Assembly (NCBI GenBank): GCA_964503965.1
Contig: CAZDCK010000007.1
Location: 1-64,000 of the forward strand
Source: Eutrophocola sp964503965
GTDB taxonomy: Bacteria; Pseudomonadota; Gammaproteobacteria; Pseudomonadales; Pseudohongiellaceae
Reading direction: 5' to 3'
Length of the DNA: 64,000 nt
The notes below the pieces were generated by a model. That model was not told where the DNA came from. It saw only the letters and a list, made by a program, of their open reading frames with translations, and ran no database searches. Below, one piece after another: positions 60,525-64,000 of the stretch (position 1 is the first letter of the stretch; each line of letters opens with the position of its first letter). The translations under genes and the position numbers were made by a program.

Positions 60525-62132
60525 ATGCCCCTGCTTACAGTGGATAACCTTTCCGTTCATTTCCATACCCGCAATGGCCTGGTCAGGGCTGTCGACGGTA
60601 TCAGTTTTGAGGTGGAGAAGGGAAAGACTTTTGCCATTATTGGTGAATCAGGTTCAGGAAAGTCAGTGGCCTGCTATAGCATGCTGGGGCTGGTTCCCAT
60701 GCCTCCAGGTCGAATTGAGTCCGGCAGTGTTATTTTTCACGACCAGGACCTTCTGACCCTGTCAGAAAGGCAACTACGAAAAGTCAGGGGAAAGGGCATA
60801 TCCATCATATTTCAGGATCCCATGACGACCCTGAATCCCTTTCTCAAAATCGGAGATCAACTCATTGAACCATTGCAGCTTCATTTCGGTATGGACAAAA
60901 AGGCTGCCTGGCAACGGGGTATTGAAATACTGGAGGAAGTAGGAATTCGGGATGCCGCCGCGCGCATGAATGCCTGGCCTTTTGAGTTTTCCGGAGGCAT
61001 GAGGCAGCGTGTGGTCATTGCGATGGCGCTGGTGACCGAGCCAGACATAATTATCGCTGATGAACCTACAACGGCTCTCGATGTCACCGTACAGGCGCAG
61101 ATCCTGAAACTGCTCAAGGAACTCCAGGAACGACACAATATCGGTGTTATTTTTATCAGTCATGACCTGAGTGTTGTGTCTGATATTGCTGATGAAATAG
61201 CCGTGATGCAAAACGGCAAATTTGTCGAGACTGGCAACCAGCAGGCCATATTTCAAAACCCGCAACATGAATACACACGTAAACTGCTGGCAGCAGTCCC
61301 AACGACGCAAAAAGTGGAAAGTGGGGAGATGGAAAAACCCCTGGTGGAAGTAAGCAACCTGTTGGTCGAGTTTCCCGGGAATATACCTGGTGAACCGGTG
61401 AGGGCCGTGAATGATGTCAGTCTTCAGATCAGGCGCAATGAAATTCTTGGACTTGTCGGGGAATCCGGTTCGGGTAAATCCACCCTGGGCCGAACGATCC
61501 TCCGCTTGATTGAACCTGCAGCAGGTCGTGTGATTGTAAACGGTACAGATATCAGTCATTACTCACTGGCGTCCATGAAACCGCTGCGGCGCCAGATGCA
61601 GATGATTTTTCAGGATCCCTATGCCAGCCTGAATCCCCGGATGACCGTGTTTGATACGCTTGCTGAACCCTTGTTACTTCATAACATATGCGACAGAAAG
61701 TCACTGGAAAAAGAGGTTTTTGCCCTGATGGACTCTGTGGGACTGGCCAGGGAAAGTGTTCTGCGCTATCCCCATGAATTTTCCGGTGGTCAACGGCAGC
61801 GTATAGCAATTGGCAGAGCCATTGCCTCCAGGCCTGAATTTATTGTGGCGGATGAACCTGTTTCTGCCCTGGATGTAACCATTCAGGCTCAGGTGCTCGA
61901 CCTGCTGCTGCAACTGGTCGAACGTTTCAATCTCACCATGCTCTTTATTTCCCATGACCTGGGGGTAGTGCGCTACCTTTCTGACAGGATTGTGGTGATG
62001 AAGGAGGGCGTGCTCGTTGAGGAGGGGACTGTAGCCGAGGTTTTCAATACTCCGTCCCAGCAATATACCAGGGACTTACTGGGGGCCATCCCCGGTAAAT
62101 CACTGTTGAGTGATACACAAACCCTGGCCTGA
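60525..62132 (+). CDS. Oligopeptide ABC transporter ATPase with OppD- and OppF-like domains fused
   Basis: A 535-residue protein with two complete ABC modules. The first has Walker A GESGSGKSVACY (about residues 40), signature FSGGMRQRVVIAMAL and Walker B IIADEPTTALD. The second has GESGSGKSTLGR, FSGGQRQRIAIGRAI and IVADEPVSALD. A single protein therefore supplies both nucleotide-binding domains, as in GsiA/YejF-type systems. ATG 60525 has AAGGA upstream, eight bases away. It closes the oppABC(DF) operon and converges with gloB (stops four bases apart). Confidence 0.95.
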   Translation: MPLLTVDNLSVHFHTRNGLVRAVDGISFEVEKGKTFAIIGESGSGKSVACYSMLGLVPMPPGRIESGSVIFHDQDLLTLSERQLRKVRGKGISIIFQDPMTTLNPFLKIGDQLIEPLQLHFGMDKKAAWQRGIEILEEVGIRDAAARMNAWPFEFSGGMRQRVVIAMALVTEPDIIIADEPTTALDVTVQAQILKLLKELQERHNIGVIFISHDLSVVSDIADEIAVMQNGKFVETGNQQAIFQNPQHEYTRKLLAAVPTTQKVESGEMEKPLVEVSNLLVEFPGNIPGEPVRAVNDVSLQIRRNEILGLVGESGSGKSTLGRTILRLIEPAAGRVIVNGTDISHYSLASMKPLRRQMQMIFQDPYASLNPRMTVFDTLAEPLLLHNICDRKSLEKEVFALMDSVGLARESVLRYPHEFSGGQRQRIAIGRAIASRPEFIVADEPVSALDVTIQAQVLDLLLQLVERFNLTMLFISHDLGVVRYLSDRIVVMKEGVLVEEGTVAEVFNTPSQQYTRDLLGAIPGKSLLSDTQTLA

Positions 62133-62136
62133 CACG

Positions 62137-62919
62137 TCAGAATTCATCTTTCCAGCGACGAATTACCCCAAATACTTCTTCTGGAGATCCTGCTGCCTGC
62201 CCGCTGTGGCGGGATGCGGCTTCAATAACCATGGGGTCATCACATCTCAGGAAAGGATTGGTCGCTTTTTCCTGGGCTATGGTGGTGGGTACTGTGGGAA
62301 TGTCCTGGTTACGTCTGTGTTGCTCCATGCTAATGCGTTCTGACACCAAACTGTCCTCAGGTAATACGGCCCGGGCAAATGCCAGATTGGCGAGCGTGTA
62401 TTCGTGGGCACAATAGACCCGGGTCGCAGCGGGAAGGGCGGCCAGTTTCTGTAAACTGGCATGCATCATGGGTGGGGTACCCTCAAATACCCTGCCACAT
62501 CCTCCGGCAAACAAGGTGTCCCCACAGAAAAGCAGTGGCTCTGATTTTTCTGTGCCGGCAGCAAAGTAGGCTATATGATCCAGTGTATGTCCCGGTATTT
62601 CCATCACCTGGAAAGTTTGCCCCAGGATGGAGATCTCGTCGCCATCACCAAGTGGGTGTGTGATAGACGGAATATTTGGTGATTCCGGGCCATAAACGGG
62701 ACAGTCAAATTTCTCCCTGAGACCTCCGATACCGCCTGTATGATCCCCATGGTGATGGGTTATCACAATTGCCTGCAGGGTCATTCCTTTCGCTTTCAGG
62801 GTTTCCAGTACCGGTGCGACATCTCCCGGATCGACAACGGCGCAGTCCCGGCTTCCTTCAGGATTGATAAGCCACAGGTAATTGTCGTTAAAAGCCCTGA
62901 TCGGAGTTACTTCAAGCAT
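62137..62919 (-). CDS. gloB: Hydroxyacylglutathione hydrolase (glyoxalase II)
   Basis: A 260-residue metallo-beta-lactamase-fold enzyme. The binuclear zinc site is THHHGDH (Thr54 to His60), followed by GxGGLREKF, GHTLDHIAYF and FCGDTLFAGGCGRVFEGT. VYCAHEYTLANLAFA holds the final metal His. It hydrolyses S-lactoylglutathione in methylglyoxal detoxification. Divergent from the methyltransferase gene, as usual upstream of rnhA. Confidence 0.95.
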   Translation of the reverse strand: MLEVTPIRAFNDNYLWLINPEGSRDCAVVDPGDVAPVLETLKAKGMTLQAIVITHHHGDHTGGIGGLREKFDCPVYGPESPNIPSITHPLGDGDEISILGQTFQVMEIPGHTLDHIAYFAAGTEKSEPLLFCGDTLFAGGCGRVFEGTPPMMHASLQKLAALPAATRVYCAHEYTLANLAFARAVLPEDSLVSERISMEQHRRNQDIPTVPTTIAQEKATNPFLRCDDPMVIEAASRHSGQAAGSPEEVFGVIRRWKDEF

Positions 62920-63029
62920 ATTTTTCTCCTGTATTCAGCCATGTCCAGGTCCGTCCAAGTGTTGTCGCATGCGCCCGGTGAGTCAGGTATGATACCGGAA
63001 TTATTCAGTCATGTCGGTCAGTCCTGAGC

Positions 63030-63827
63030 GTGTTCAGTAGCAGTCATAGGGAAAATCTAGACAGTCCAGGGTTTTATGATGCCATGAGCAGTTGGTATGA
63101 AACCCCGCTTGGGCAAAAGCTGCTGTCTGTCGAAAACCAGTTACTCACTGAATCCCTGTCCAGGCGCTTTGGTTATCATTTGCTTCAAATCGGTTGTGCC
63201 AACATGCCGATGTTTGAACCGAGTCCCATAGGTCACAAATTTTCCATCACTCATGGCAATCCCACAGATGACCACTGTATTGTTGCCAAGGGCGAGGCTA
63301 TTCCGATAGCCAGTGAATCCATTGACCTGGTTTTGTTACACCACGCCCTGGATTATTCCTGTTACCAGCACCGTCTGTTGAGAGAGGTGTCACGAGTTCT
63401 GATTGCCGGTGGCTGTGTGGTTATTATTGGTTTCAATCCCATCAGTAGCTGGGGCATAAGAAGCCGCATGCCGGGCAGGAAGAGTCATCCCTGGCAGGGC
63501 AAGTTGCTGAGCACACTGCGAATTACTGACTGGCTTAAATTGCTTGATTTTCAGGTTGAACAGGTTCGGCATGGTGCCTATACCCTGCCTGTGAATTCCC
63601 CGGCCATGATCCGCTACTCAAGCGTATTTGAAAAACTGGCAACCCGAATAAACTGGCCTACTGGTGGTGTTTACATGATCTCTGCCCGTAAACAGCTGAC
63701 CCCGTTGACTCCCATCCAAACGTCCTGGCGGGATTTCGCCAGCGCCAATGTAGGCCTTCCGGTGGCTGAAAATATCAGGCAGGTCTCTCGTGATCTCCTG
63801 AATGCCAGTAACGAGGAAAAGAAGTAA
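63030..63827 (+). CDS. Class I SAM-dependent methyltransferase
   Basis: A 265-residue methyltransferase. The start of the SAM fold is LLQIGCANMPMF (motif I variant), and SIDLVLLHHALDYSCYQHRLLREVSRVLIAGGCVVIIGFNPISSWG is the motif IV-V region. It matches the methyltransferase found between gloB and rnhA in many gammaproteobacteria; its substrate is not known. The start GTG 63030 lacks a strong ribosome binding site; a later ATG (63084) is an alternative but would drop the lead-in. Confidence 0.85.
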   Translation: MFSSSHRENLDSPGFYDAMSSWYETPLGQKLLSVENQLLTESLSRRFGYHLLQIGCANMPMFEPSPIGHKFSITHGNPTDDHCIVAKGEAIPIASESIDLVLLHHALDYSCYQHRLLREVSRVLIAGGCVVIIGFNPISSWGIRSRMPGRKSHPWQGKLLSTLRITDWLKLLDFQVEQVRHGAYTLPVNSPAMIRYSSVFEKLATRINWPTGGVYMISARKQLTPLTPIQTSWRDFASANVGLPVAENIRQVSRDLLNASNEEKK

Positions 63828-63833
63828 ACAGCA

Positions 63834-64000
63834 ATGAGCAAGCAGATATTGATCTATACCGATGGTGCTTGTCGGGGAAATCCCGGACCAGGAGGATGGG
63901 GGGCCGTTTTGCAGTTTGCTGACAAGGAAAAGCGGCTTTATGGCGGTGAACGGGAAACCACCAATAACAGGATGGAACTCACGGCAGTAATCAGGGCCCT
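63834..64000 (+). CDS. rnhA: Ribonuclease HI (partial, cut by window end)
   Basis: The first 55 codons read MSKQILIYTDGACRGNPGPGGWGAVL and end near NNRMELTAVIRA. The first active-site acid is in YTDGACRGNPGPGG and the second is the Glu in NNRMELTA. RNase HI removes RNA from RNA-DNA hybrids. The remainder, including the last catalytic acids, lies beyond the window. In gammaproteobacteria dnaQ normally follows. Confidence 0.95.
   Translation, partial: MSKQILIYTDGACRGNPGPGGWGAVLQFADKEKRLYGGERETTNNRMELTAVIRA

Noticed and set aside
1..64000. tRNA, rRNA, CRISPR array, transposase or prophage
   Set aside because: No tRNA-like T-loop and acceptor pairing, no repeat-spacer array and no recombinase or phage gene were recognised.

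Overview
The window is a piece of a gammaproteobacterial chromosome, most likely from a marine or aquatic Pseudomonadales-like lineage. The blocks smc-zipA-ligA, tig-clpP-clpX-lon-hupB-ppiD, alaA next to msrB, and gloB-methyltransferase-rnhA are standard gammaproteobacterial neighbourhoods, and their protein sequences are clearly of that type. A run of exactly 100 N at 33775-33874 shows this is a scaffold from a draft or metagenome assembly. I found no rRNA, tRNA, CRISPR array, transposase or prophage gene.

Layout. (1) 1-11473 is a surface-polysaccharide cluster, all on the plus strand. Its first 2.5 kb is very AT-rich and carries the end of a probable fucosyltransferase, a GT2 glycosyltransferase, a sulfotransferase and a broken methyltransferase. 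It continues at normal composition with two short-chain dehydrogenase-type sugar enzymes, a UDP-sulfoquinovose synthase, a GT4 glycosyltransferase, the complete fnlA-fnlB-fnlC pathway to UDP-L-FucNAc, and a WbuB-like transferase. A WecA-type initiating transferase (11671-12699) faces it. Together they predict an O-antigen or capsule with L-FucNAc, probably a sulfonated sugar (sulfoquinovose) and possibly sulfate esters. (2) 12939-22516 is housekeeping: smc, zipA, ligA, a lytic-transglycosylase lipoprotein, djlA and a cation-efflux pump. (3) 22705-32353 holds an M16 metalloprotease and then an accessory catabolic region: a periplasmic quinoprotein dehydrogenase, a two-subunit hydroquinone 1,2-dioxygenase, an aldehyde dehydrogenase that fits as 4-hydroxymuconic semialdehyde dehydrogenase, a second sulfotransferase-like protein and a TauE/SafE permease. 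(4) 32357-39793 is mixed housekeeping: rbgA, bolA, a Bax-like glucosaminidase interrupted by the N gap, a polysaccharide deacetylase, ttcA, tusA, pdxB, alaA and msrB.

(5) 39833-46879 is an envelope locus of largely unknown function: a TPR/beta-barrel outer-membrane protein, a second outer-membrane barrel, a membrane-anchored protein with SGxGGTG motifs, a DUF6502-type protein and an RND/MMPL-family transporter. It is the best candidate for an undescribed system. (6) After a 1.16 kb gene-free stretch with a 15-bp inverted repeat, 48040-56810 is the protein quality-control block tig-clpP-clpX-lon-hupB-ppiD. (7) 57045-62132 is an oligopeptide ABC transporter operon with both ATPase domains fused in one protein, followed by gloB (minus strand), a methyltransferase and the start of rnhA, which runs off the window.

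Functions are assigned from motifs and remembered family sequences, without database searches. Start codons were chosen from ribosome binding sites and family N-termini and are flagged where doubtful.
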